64,000 nt of DNA from Erythrophleum ivorense. Taxonomy: Eukaryota > Streptophyta > Magnoliopsida > Fabales > Fabaceae. The stretch spans positions 6,768,001 to 6,832,000 of the forward strand of contig JAIUCV010000004.1 of assembly GCA_026724425.1 (NCBI GenBank), written 5' to 3'. Below, piece by piece: positions 37,501 through 48,284 of this stretch. The notes beneath the pieces were generated by a model, which was given only the letters and a program-made list of their open reading frames with translations, had not been told where the DNA came from and ran no database searches. Positions within the stretch are counted from its first letter, which is position 1. Every line of letters begins with the position of its first letter. Position numbers and translations under genes: made by a program.

Positions 37501-37676
37501 GTTCAATAAATTTTGTGAGTCCAATAAGTTTAAAAAATTAAGGAATGTGGGGGCATAATATGAAAATTCAATAGTGTGTGTGCGCGCGCGCGCGTGTGTT
37601 TGTTCAATGAATTTTGTGAGTCCATTAAGTTTAAAAAATTAAGGAATGTGGGGGCATAATATGAAAATTCAATAGT
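37501..37676 (+). repeat. Tandem duplication, 101-bp period
   Basis: GTTCAAT(A/G)AATTTTGTGAGTCC through AAAATTCAATAGT occurs at 37501 and 37602. The copies are separated by the alternating sequence GTGTGTGTGCGCGCGCGCGC (about 37574-37593). Confidence 0.92.
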
Positions 37677-38978
37677 ATATACATGTAATTTTACAAAATT
37701 AAGGGGACATTTGGCCCCCTTTTCCCAGCATGACTCTAGCATTACTATCACATTATTATTATTATTTTTTAAATAATGCTTGGATGCAAAATAAGATGTT
37801 CTAAATTTATGTTATTATTATTATTATTACTACTACTATTATTACTTTTTTTAAAATATGAGACACAAAGCATGATGCTTTGTGTTTCAGTTATAAAAAT
37901 ATATTAAAGGCATGCATTAATTAAATATAAATAAAAAAATAAAAGAAATAGTAGGCAAGGGCTAACAGGGGGAGAAAGAAGAATCATTGTGTAGAGTATA
38001 ACAAGTTAAGGATGATTTAAATAATAATAATAAATAGTTTGAATATGGAACATTTTGTTGCCATCATTTAAAAAAATTAATTGAAAAGTAGAGAGTGCTC
38101 TTCCACATCTCTATACAAAAAATTGGTGGAGTAAATTTTGAAGATTGATTGTTGTTATCGTCGCTTTGGTTATTGTTGTTGTTGTTGTTATGAGTTAAAA
38201 AGCTTTAGATCTCATGTCTAAAATGAGAAATTTGTTGATACACTACTTGCCAAAAATTTATTATATGAAATTAACATATAATATTTACTAAAACTATTTG
38301 TATTGTTTAGTATGATAGAAAAAAATGAAATAAAAAATTTAATAAAAGAGAAAGGAAAGGAAAAAAAAGATGAGATATCACTCACTTTATCTCATATGAT
38401 TAAAAAAAATGAAGAGATGTTTTCCTTTCTTTTATTTAATTTTATGAAAGAAAACAAATATGTGTAAACAAAATGTCAAATTATTTTAATATTTTTATCT
38501 AATTAAATATATTTATCATGAATATAATATATTTTATCTTTATTTGCTTATGCTAATGTAAATATGTATTTTATTTATCTTTACTTTTCTTACTTTTTTA
38601 TTATTTATTTATAATTAAATTATGAGAATTATTATTTCTTTCTTTCTTTTTATTTTATTTAACAAGAGAGCCAAACAATACAATAAATTGTTTATTTATA
38701 ATATAAATATCGTTTAGATTTTTTAAATTTTTTTATTGCTTATTTATAATATAACTATGCATTGTGTGGGACCCACAGTTGCTTTTGCCAATTTGCTCTT
38801 TCCCCTCCTCTCCTCTGCGGAACGGATTGCAATTTGCAAAATGGTGTGGCTCACAGATTTTCTTTCACTCCAATTCTTTTTCTTTCTTTCCTTTTATTTT
38901 ATTTTTTTTTCTATACATGCCAAACTCAAAAAAAAGAGAAAATAAAAAGAAAAAGAAAATATATTTGAATATGAAATG

Positions 38979-39319
38979 TTTTCTTTGCATTTGGATCCTC
39001 TTATTTGCATACAGGGCGTGCAGCAGATTATTTATTTATTATTTTAAATGTAATTAGATCTTGATATTTATAAGATCTATAATGTTTCATAAGCATACTA
39101 CTTAATTTAATACGATTTTTGGAAAAAAAAAATACATGCAAAATAGAACTGTTGATAAAAATTGCTATGCATTATGTATTGTTTTACTAAACCAAAAAGT
39201 ATGCATATAAAACATTATAGATCTTACTAACAACAAGATCTAATTATACTTAAATTAAAAATTTTTAAAAATCTGTTTTGCACATAGTGGAATGCAAATG
39301 ATCCAAATGCAAAGAAAAT
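38979..39319. repeat. Long inverted repeat, about 130-bp arms
   Basis: The left arm (38979-39110, starting TTTTCTTTGCATTTGGATC) is complementary, with scattered differences, to the right arm (39187-39319). About 76 bp separate them. Shared cores are TAATTAGATCTTG and AAGATCTATAATGTTT. There are no flanking duplications I can confirm, so this may be a foldback-type MITE or an inverted duplication. Confidence 0.8.
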
Positions 39320-40699
39320 ATGCGAGTCCCATTATTTGTAAACCAACAAAGTAAGTAGGGGAGGAATTAGGTTGACGAAAAATTAGTTCAGAATTTTTCA
39401 TATCCAAAAAGTTTTTATATAGAAGAGAGAGTGAAACAGTGAATGAGGTGTAATGAAAACTCACTTGTATTAATCATACACCCACTCTTTCACTTCCTAT
39501 CTCACATGAGGGTTGAGAATGTTTTGTAAGAATCTATACTCTAAAAAACGTGTTGTGGGCCCTACTATTTGCCTTTATTTTTTTTTTTTTGTTTAGGCCT
39601 TACACCATTTGCTCTTTAGAACATGTTTTTGCAGAATTTTGACGTAATGCGCCTGTTTATTTTTTCTTATTACTTTAAAAAATATTTTAGTGAAATAATT
39701 TTATTTATCTGCATAGAGAAATCAGATAAAAAATTTCATAATTTAACTATAAATAAACAATATAAAATAAAAAATAAGAGAAATAAAATATATATTTATT
39801 TTAATATAAATGAAATATACTATATTTATCATGAATATATTAATTAAATAAAAATAATAAAATTATTTGATATCTTATTTATATGTATTTTTTTATTTTT
39901 TTAAAGAAAAAATCAATATTTCTCTTACATCATATCCAATAAAATAAAAAATAACCTTTTTTTCTTTTTATTCTCTTGTGTCGTTTTCTTTTTCATGATA
40001 CCAAACAATTAAATTAAATTTCTTGTGGACCAAAGGCAAAATGTTCAATTATTTCTAACATCTCGAGCTCGAATCTTCTACTGGATAAAGGATTCGTACT
40101 GTGTTATGCCCCTTCCTATAAGGGGGCCCTTTTTTTCCTTTAATTTATTTAACTTTTTTATATAGAATTAGAAATAGGCACGGCACAATGTTCGACAAAA
40201 TCCATTTGGTAACATCTTGAAGTCATCTTTTTTTAAAAAAAAAAATTTCACAAAAGCATAAGGCATGTGCATGACTGTAAGATATTCTAAAGAAAAATAA
40301 TAGGTTATTGAGTTTACACTAGTCGACGTATAAAACAAATGTATAGGATAAAATGTCCTATGTATTATAAATTAAAAAAATTAAAATTAAGAATTTTAAA
40401 TTGAATACTGTAAATCTTAAATTTTAAAAATATTTTAAAGAATTTAAAAATTAAAAATTTAATTTTGTAAAAAAAATACTATAGTTCATGATATCAAGTT
40501 AAAATTTTGTATTTTAAATCTTTTAGAATAATTTTAAAATTTAAAATTTTTTAATATAAATTATCTTTAACTTGAAATTCTAATTTTTTTTCTTATAAAT
40601 ATCTTGATTTGTTTAACTAATTTGATAAATGAACAAATATAAATGCACGTCATCTAACCAATTATTAAAAAACGATTTTATATATGTGACCGAGCCTTC
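39320..40699. other. AT-rich stretch, nothing recognised
   Basis: Contains TTGTGGGCCCTACTATTTGCC at about 39553, resembling TGTGGGACCCACAGTTGC at about 38766 in direct orientation; possibly ends of an old repeat. No coding signal. Confidence 0.35.
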
Positions 40700-40848
40700 C
40701 TTTCAAATCGCAATAGCCAGGTTCATCATAAAATAATAATATGTTAATGGCAAATGAATTGATTCCTCATATCCCACTTTCTAATTGTAACATTTTTTAA
40801 TCAAGAAATCACAAATAATTATTGGATGTATAACATTCTTTTAGCCAA

Positions 40849-41066
40849 TGTCAATCCAAGAATCAAGATTCAAGCTGGATGTATTTGACCAAATAATAGT
40901 GTTTTATAGCAAATAAGTTTATGTCTTCCATCCCATGACACTAACATCAGATCCCAATGTCAATCAAAGAATTAAAATACAAGTTGGATGTATTTGACCA
41001 AATAATAGTGTTTTATAGCAAAGAAGTTTATGTCATCCATCCCATCACACCAACATCCTTCAAATG
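40849..41066 (+). repeat. Tandem duplication, 109-bp period
   Basis: GGATGTATTTGACCAAATAA then TTTATAGCAAA(T/G)AAGTTTATGTC occurs at 40877 and 40986. The copies are about 90% alike. Confidence 0.88.
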
Positions 41067-41152
41067 TACAATGTCTATGGGGGAGAAATAGAAAGGGTCT
41101 CACAGAGCCAGAGCTCCCCCATTATATCTCTCTCTTTAATGCACCATCATAT

Positions 41153-41326
41153 AATGCAAAGGATCTTGGTATGACCCTGTCAAAGGCATCATAGTTTTGG
41201 CTTTTGAGACTCATGCTCATGAAGAAAGACCATCCATTTAATGCAAAGGATCTTGGTAGGATCCTGTCAAGGGCATCATAGTTTTGGCCTTTGAGACTCA
41301 TGCTCATGAAGAAAGACCAAACATAT
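41153..41326 (+). repeat. Tandem duplication, 87-bp period
   Basis: AATGCAAAGGATCTTGGTA through CTCATGAAGAAAGACCA occurs at 41153 and 41240 with few differences. Confidence 0.9.
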
Positions 41327-42445
41327 GACAAACAACAATAATCCCAATCCCCAATAGTTAATGTATTCAAAAGTTGTAAGAGAATGACATAATTTCGAAT
41401 AGGATCGTCCGCAATAATGAGAATTATTGCAGATGGTGCAGTAGCCTATTTTCAATTTATTTTTTAAAGACTAAGAATGATGTATGATATTTAAAAATTA
41501 TAATTAGCAAGACAAAAATTTTGACTATGAGAAAAAATTATATTATAAAATTTTTATTCTCTCAATTATAATTTTTAGATACTTACATTATTTGTTAGTT
41601 CCTAAAATAAAAGGCCCAAAAATAGATTATAAGACGGCGTGTAGTAAATATTTAATGCTGGCCATTCCTCATGCATAATTTTGTTGATACGTATATTGGT
41701 TTAAGAATATTCCTTTTATACAACTAAAAGAAAGCTTTGTACAATACATTCAATATCGATTAAAAAACAATAATTATAAGAAAAACGTTTTTTAAGCAAT
41801 AAACAAAGAGAAATAATATTTTAAAAGTCTCATTTTCTTTTGTCATACTAATAAATATCTTGCTATAACAAGACTTAAGTATTTTCTATATGATAATGGC
41901 GGCGAATTTGTAACAGCTGGTTTTTCTTTGTGATAATTGCTCTATTGATCTTTTCACAAAACCAGTGCTGCAAAACAATCATCAACTTAATACAAATCAC
42001 TTATTAGGATTAAACTGTTCTTCTTTTTTTTCTTATATGCTTAAAAATGATTGGATTTTATAAATTTTCGGAGGTAAGAGGGAACTGTGCCATCATTCTC
42101 TCGATGTCAATATGCAATTTTTACTTTGTTGGATGTTTCTAATAAGATTCAATGGAATGACATTGAATTCTACAGTGGTTCTGGTGCCAATTAATTCAAT
42201 GACAAATTTGATGTAAACATAAAAGGATATGAGCTATAAAGATAAATTATGATTTTATTAAAATCTCCCTTCACTTTTCTTTTCTTTAATTTTTCTCAAT
42301 CCAAATATGTGGCAAACAAAAAAGTTTTCCTCTACTTATTTAGCCTTGTATTGAATACAAAGACTAGAAAAAAAAAAAAAAGCAACATTCCAATCCATTT
42401 AACTTACACTATTACACAATCTTAAAATATACAAATAGTTTGGCC

Positions 42446-44039
42446 TCAAGCCCATTTGGCTATAAGAGACATTAGACCAGCACCTAGAAGTAGAGAAATA
42501 TTTGCTCCTATTTGAAGACGAGTACTATTTTGCATCCTCTCATTCATAAAATCAGCTGCTAAAAGATCTACAAGTGCCATATAGATTAAAATCCCAGCCG
42601 ATGCTGCATTAAAAATTCCTTCTATGATAAGAGCATTTTGACTATTCTCATCATACACCTTAGTAATCCCTATACCAATTGCTATTCCCACTGGAGTAGT
42701 CAGAGCAAAGAACAATCCCATGATTGCAACAGTGTTATTCTTGAATTTGGCCTACAACAATAGAAAAAAAAATCAGAAAATTAGCATCTTAAAACTTTGT
42801 TATAAATAAAATGATGGATTATTTTTATTTTGGGTATTTCATATATATTTGCAATTAGAAGAGTTGAACACGATAATAACTTTTGCTAGCCTGGCCTTAA
42901 AATTCCAATTTACCCAATGTGCACAAAATTCTACTGCATGAAGATCACAAGTACATATATATTAATTTCTCTCAAAGGTTCTTTCAATAAATTATTCCAA
43001 AGACCCACTGAGTTTTCACGAAACTAACTAATGGAATTTGGATTCCCTCGGTGGGTCATACTTTTTTTACTTTTCCACAACTTAATGAAATGTCTCCATT
43101 CCACAGTTATGCTTTTTTGACTTTTTCACAAAGAGACAGGCAGTACCTGAGAGATACAACTTCCAAGGCCCATGCCCTCAAAAAATTGATGGAATGTTAA
43201 AGCTGCTACCAGAGGTCTTATAGTTTTGGGATTCTCGGATGCTCCCAAAGAAATTCCGATTATCACAGAGTGCACAATAATCCCAAGCTCCAATACCTAT
43301 ATGCATTCAATAATTCAAAAAACAATTAGTTGCACCATTCAATATTCTATGAAGGCATGGAGAAACTGAGTAATGGTCAGAAATATATGATGGCAATTAT
43401 ATCTTATAAATACGATATTGCAATGTTTAATCGATGAACAACCTGTGATATGACTCTGTGACGAAGAAGTTGAGAGGAACCAGAAGAATCCGACCCATGT
43501 GCGTGACCATGTGTTGCGTGGGTATGAAGATGAACATGGCCTTCATGCCCTGAGGCCTTCTCCTGATCACCATCCCCCTCAATTTGGCCTTTGTTCATAT
43601 GAGATTTCTTGAAATACACAGTGGCAAAAGCGTCCACCATAAGGGTTCCCATAGCAGTACACATAGCCACAAAACCGGTAAAGGGAAAATCTCCCCATGG
43701 ATGATTACTCAAGCTAGGAGAAGTCAAGTTCTTGAACGCATCGGGAAGTACGTGAATAAATCCGGTGGATAGTATCACGCCGGCTGCGAAGGCCTTGATG
43801 ATGAAGAATATGTCCTTCTCTGGGCTTAAAGCCGGAACAACCTTGCCGATAATTGGAATCAAAACTCCGATTGCACTCGCAATTAGTATGGAAGCTATGG
43901 CTGCTATTCGTAGCCTGAGAGCTTTGGCTTTGTCATGGTTTTCTTCTTCTTTGTCACAAGTACACTCCGAAACAACTAAGGCTGGAAGAACTAGCAAGAG
44001 GAAGACAAAGAATGTGAAGATTTTGGTACTTTTCTTCAT
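42446..44039 (-). CDS. ZIP-family zinc/iron transporter, three exons, ZIP1-like
   Basis: A divalent metal importer predicted in the plasma or an internal membrane; ZIP proteins carry Zn, Fe and related ions into the cytosol. Exons are 44039-43443, 43296-43147 and 42751-42446, all with GT-AG junctions, giving 350 residues, a normal length. Residues 1-24 form a signal peptide before ECTCDKEEE. Membrane segments lie near 43-65, 77-99, 119-143, 203-222, 226-247 and onward to the C-terminal KWA. The variable cytosolic loop holds a His-rich metal-binding run at 165-181 (HEGHVHLHTHATHGHAHG). Transmembrane segments IV and V carry the signatures HSVIIGISLGAS (H208) and HQFFEGMGLG (H235), which form the metal path. 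The loop and the LRHRVISQVLELG junction resemble Arabidopsis ZIP1 more than IRT1, but the substrate is not proven. No stop or frameshift is present. A ZDRE lies upstream at 44165. Confidence 0.95.
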
Positions 44040-44164
44040 GGCGAGAAGATAGATATTGGGTGGAAGAGAAAATTCGGGTGCTTTTTATTAGAAAAAGAGT
44101 GACGAAAACTGGGGGATTCAAGTAACAAATACGTCGTTTTTGAACGGAGAAGAAGTGTCGTTAA

Positions 44165-44174
44165 ATGTCGACAT
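44165..44174. promoter_or_regulatory. Zinc-deficiency response element (ZDRE), bZIP19/23-type site
   Basis: ATGTCGACAT is a perfect palindrome and an exact match to the RTGTCGACAY consensus bound in Arabidopsis by the F-group bZIP factors bZIP19 and bZIP23, which induce ZIP genes under zinc shortage. Its centre lies about 130 bp upstream of the ZIP start codon. A half-like ATGTCAAC follows near 44224. The function is inferred from the sequence match and location. Confidence 0.82.
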
Positions 44175-44799
44175 GTTGTGTTGTACGAACGAATAAAATA
44201 TTGATTTTAGGTCCGTTTACACTGATGTCAACGGCGTGGACGCGGGAACTTACTCTATTATGTCGAAATGTATTGAAATTTAAAGCAAATTAAACAGAAA
44301 GATTTATCTTAGTCAATATACGCTATTGATGTTCAAATCACGTATATTTTTATTAAAATATTTTCATATTTATTATTTATATAATATAATAGATATTAAA
44401 TATACATTTACTCAATACAAAATAATCACTTTTTAAATATAAAATAAAATAACAATTTCTTTTAATACAAGATAAATAATATTTTAAAAAATATTTTTTA
44501 ATAAAAATTATCTTTAAATATGATTTAGTATCACTTAATTTTAAAAGAAATTTATATTTTTCTTTTCAAAAGAACCGAGTTATTTCTATGTCTAATATTT
44601 GGCGGATATTTTTCAATACTCAAACTTTTAAAATTTTGCAACATCACGATATCTGTATCCATGTCATCTTTTGTATCCGTATTTGTACCCCTGCTCCTTG
44701 GATCATCTGCGTTTGATTTGATCACTAACTTTAAGCAGCAAAAAACAAAAACAAAAAATGAGAGAAACTTGTAAGAGCAACCCCCAGTACTTGCAAGGG
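44175..44799. other. AT-rich spacer between the ZIP promoter and the MULE
   Basis: No gene seen. The MULE terminus at about 44800 places this first transposon roughly 760 bp upstream of the ZIP start codon. Confidence 0.5.
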
Positions 44800-45085
44800 A
44801 GGGCTTTTTGATCCAGGTACGTTAGCAGTAATAACTTATTCTCCATATACACAATATCAAACGTTAATTCTCCAAATATATTACTTCTTTTTTTTTAAAT
44901 ATGGGTCAAGCCTCAGCATGAGACGTGACCCATATTTTTTTTTTTTTTAATTTTTTTAAGGGTCATGCCTCAGCATGAGGCATGACCCTTAATTTTTTTT
45001 TTAAAATTTTGGGGTCACGCCTCTGCAAGAGGCGTGACCCCATTTTTTTTTAAAAAAAAATAAGTCTTTTCGTTCACGCCCGTAT
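44800..45085 (+). repeat. Left terminal arm of MULE 1 with three palindromic modules
   Basis: After the outer 100 bp come three modules separated by T-rich spacers: 44903-44931 (GGGTCAAGCCTCA, GCA, TGAGACGTGACCC less one mismatch), 44960-44988 (GGGTCATGCCTCA, loop GCA, TGAGGCATGACCC) and 45011-45041 (GGGGTCACGCCTC, loop TGCAA, GAGGCGTGACCCC). Each can fold on its own into a 13-bp-stem hairpin. A decayed fourth half-module (TTCACGCCCG) lies near 45073. Confidence 0.88.
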
Positions 45086-45573
45086 TTATTTTTAAAAATA
45101 TTAAATAATTTAAAAATAAAATTTTAAATTTTTTAAAACATAATAATTAAGATTGATGTTAAAAAATTTAAAAAATAAATAAGATAAATAATATAAAAAT
45201 AATAACTATTACATGAAATATATATAATATATTTTTAATGTAACTATAAGGTATTTTTTAAAAAAATTGTTAGAAGTGTTAAGTCATGTAACGAAAATAT
45301 TAATAAGAAAAAAAATTATTTGGTAACAAAATCATAAAATTAAACAAAAATATTGATTAGAGGTAAAAAATTATTTGTCATCCAAATTATAAAATAAAAG
45401 TTAATTGAGAAAGTAAATTTTTTTAAAATTATATAATTAAGTAAGAGTATTAAAAATTTAAATGAGAAATTAATCAGAATTAACTGTTGAATTCAATAAT
45501 AAAATAAAGTAGTTATAATATGTTATCATTGTTTGAAAAATAAAATTACGAGTACAAAAAAAAGATAGAACGT
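45086..45573. other. AT-rich spacer between the left arm and the PMD gene end
   Basis: It lies on the 3' side of the PMD gene and would hold its 3' UTR. No coding signal. Confidence 0.5.
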
Positions 45574-48020
45574 TCAAAAGAAATGGCTCCCAGTGCCACA
45601 TCTAGTTCGTGGTCTTAATCGTCGGCCACGTCGTGGAGAAAGATGTTGTTCTTCTTCTGTCTCTTGGACCCCGGACTCTTGCTCAGCTTCGCCTTCTTCA
45701 TTATTGCCATCATTTTCATCTGCTTCGTTAAGATTCAATTGAGGTGATTGAATTGGAGGAATAGGCTGATCTGGTATGATATATCCCGTCTGTTGTGATC
45801 TAACAGATGACCCAGAATCAAATCTAAAAGCAGACATTGTTTGATTTGAGAATAGGGGTGTAAAAGGGACGGAACCGCTTGGCATGTAAAATGAAGAACT
45901 GACATTCCTGAAATCAAGAAAATACACTGGTGGCGCAGAAGAAGATGGACCTACTGTATCATGGTATACTTGCGATTGTGTTGTTGGAAAAGAAGATGGT
46001 TCAACAACACTAGGAGGGTCTTGCATCTCTGCTGAGGTATAAAAAGAAGGACTAGGCATCGCAGATGCAGTACCAACATCAAAAGTAGTATCACGATAAG
46101 GCCGATCGTCCACTATTGGTTCTCTAGTAGACATAAATCCATGCGCTCTCTTTGCCGTGCGAATAGGAGGAAGTTGTGGTCTAGGCAACTGAGGTGCAGG
46201 AGGAGCAGCCTGAGAAATTGTTATATCTCGATGCTCGCCAAGTGCATCAAGGATGCTAGTACAATCAGTAACAACTCTGCGACCTAACAGTGAATGGTCG
46301 TCCATAGCAAGTACTCGCAAGCGATCAGCTACATCGGCCTAAAAATAAAAATTAAAAGTCATATTAATTTGAGATTAAAAAAAACTTTATAAGATAATTA
46401 TGCTAGATTTTGAAACTTACCACAAAACCCTGGGCACCACTGATAGGATGGATCCATCGCCAAGTAACCCTCCAGTACCATTTCATATATTGTGAAGATC
46501 GATCTAGGGGCTCTAATGATATCGGTGTAAGTGACAAAGTATTTTGCCAATTCCACCAAGTTTGCACAAAATTCTCGTATTCTTTATGCCAATCCAAATG
46601 AGTCATGCCTTTGAGCGTCAATGTATGAACCTCCTCTAAATTATAAGGAGTACAAGGTATGGGCTACATCCGTCCAAACTATCGAAGAACACGATCTGCA
46701 TGATGCCACTCCACAATATGAAAGGAAATAAGTGGCACAGATGCTAGCCAAATATCCGAAGAGACTAGACAATAATCAGGTATCAATTGACGTATATCAT
46801 CCACATCGTATGGACGCCATATAATCTGCAAATAACGAAATAACAAGTTGTAAGAGTATACTAACATTAAGGTAATCATGCAACAAACTCAAATATAATG
46901 TTTTAGACCTCGTCAACTCTCATATGATCTAGCAATACTCTGTAATGTCGTACTGCGAATCTTCTTGGACAAGGATGTTGACCCACACGCCTCCACCTGT
47001 GAGACGTAAAAAGAAATCATTGTTAACTTTGAATTATATAAGCAATATAAATCACACAGTAAGCATTCAATTCAAATTATCATTCAAACCTATAAGTAAG
47101 TGGGGGAGCATATCATATACATCAAGCTGAAAATCTGGAGGTGGGGGCCTCTCGGGGGCTAGCCTAGGGAATCGATCCCAAGCCCATAGGTGAAGTAATG
47201 TCAAACAACCACCGATATTAACCTCCTTGTAATCAGTGGCATTGCATAACTCTCTATAGAGGTATGCTAACACTGCGGAGCCCCAACTGCACTGACCTGC
47301 TACTTGGAGGTCTTGAAGAAATGTCAGGTATATAAGAGGAACTCTATATCCCGACCTGTCTGGCATAAGAACATCACCTATGAGATGTAAAATGTAGGCA
47401 CGAGTGAAATGCAATATGTCATTGTCATTTGCATTCTCTGGAAGTGCCTCGAATTGGTTAGCGAGCCAAGTAATGCTAAGTCTCTGACCATCAAACTCCT
47501 CCTCCGGTGGCACAACCCCAAGCAGAATATGACATATGCCTCGCCAGTCGAAATTCAGTGAACCAGTGATTGGAAGACCCGTCACGGGAAGACCTAATTA
47601 TACTGCTACATTCTGGAGTGTAATGGTACACTCGCCTTGAGTAGTGTGAAAAGTGTGCGTCTTTTGCCGCCATCGCTTGACGAGCGCTGAAACAAGGGAA
47701 AGGTCAAAGTCAAGTGCTGCAAGACGAGACACCCTGTAGAAGCCAACAGTTATGAGATGTGGCACTATAGCTACTGGAGGAGACTCTAATCGTGGACCAT
47801 GCACAACTCGACGTAATCAAAAAATACGATCTGCCTGTTAGAGGAAAAAATGTGAACCATTATACATGATCTGACAGTTATGAGGGAAAAAATTGATTTC
47901 TACACATGCAGAATAACATACCCTACCCAACCACACTACCTGAGAGACGTGTCTAGTCTGTAAATATAATAATGACTCGTCCTCTAGACCTAGATGAACA
48001 ACAAGCCTCGGTTCTGACAT
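45574..48020 (-). pseudogene. Plant mobile domain (PMD, MAIN-like) gene of MULE 1
   Basis: Exons 48020-47922, 47834-47090, 46996-46909, 46825-46421 and 46338-45574 join at GT-AG sites into about 700 codons. The sequence has the aminotransferase-like PMD hallmarks known from MAIN/MAIL proteins and transposons: ESLLYLQTRHVSQVVW, LVSALVKRWRQKTHTFH, GECTITLQNVAV, then a LGLPVTG loop, FTRAYILHLIGDVLMPD, ELCNATDYKEVNIGGCLTLL, LHLWAWDRFPRLAPERP and YMKWYWRVTWRWIHP. The last exon is Pro/Ser-rich, then acidic, ending RLRPRTRCGTGSHFF. In-frame stops lie at four or more sites (about 47820, 47596, 46684 and 46666). PMD proteins of host genomes act in silencing and meristem maintenance; the role inside MULEs is unknown. 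Confidence 0.85.
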
Positions 48021-48284
48021 AATATTATCGTACAAAACTGTACAATATCATATTTAGTTAGTGCAAAAGGTAATTAAGCACACACAACAAAGTAATTTTC
48101 GATTGCATAAAACAGGTCTGATATAACAATGAACTAAATAGCATATAAAATCAAAACAAGATTAACAGAATAGTGCAAAGCAACATAGTTGATAACACAA
48201 AAACATAAACATTGAAATACACTTTAGCTAGTCTATGGCAGCACACTAAATAATACATTAACATACTCTAACAGAACAATGAAA

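Larger units (their letters stand above)
37140..38070 (+). repeat. Dispersed direct duplication around a microsatellite
   Basis: Segments at about 37140-37310 and 37890-38060 match: ATGCATT(G/A)ATT(G/A)AATATAAAT, GGCAA(A/G)GGCTAA(T/C)AGG and (A/G)GAAGA(G/A)TCATT. About 740 bp separate the copies, and the tandem repeat at 37501-37676 lies between them. Confidence 0.65.
40700..42445 (-). repeat. Downstream flank of the intact ZIP gene (copy C of the block)
   Basis: This is the counterpart of blocks A and B, in its original place behind the ZIP stop codon. It lacks the Stowaway-like MITE (site about 41850) and the block-B insertion (site about 41915). Two local tandem duplications lie in it. 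Confidence 0.75.

Noticed and set aside
43584..44052. Plus-strand frames opposite the ZIP first exon
   Set aside because: They are antisense to a well-supported coding exon and have no motif.
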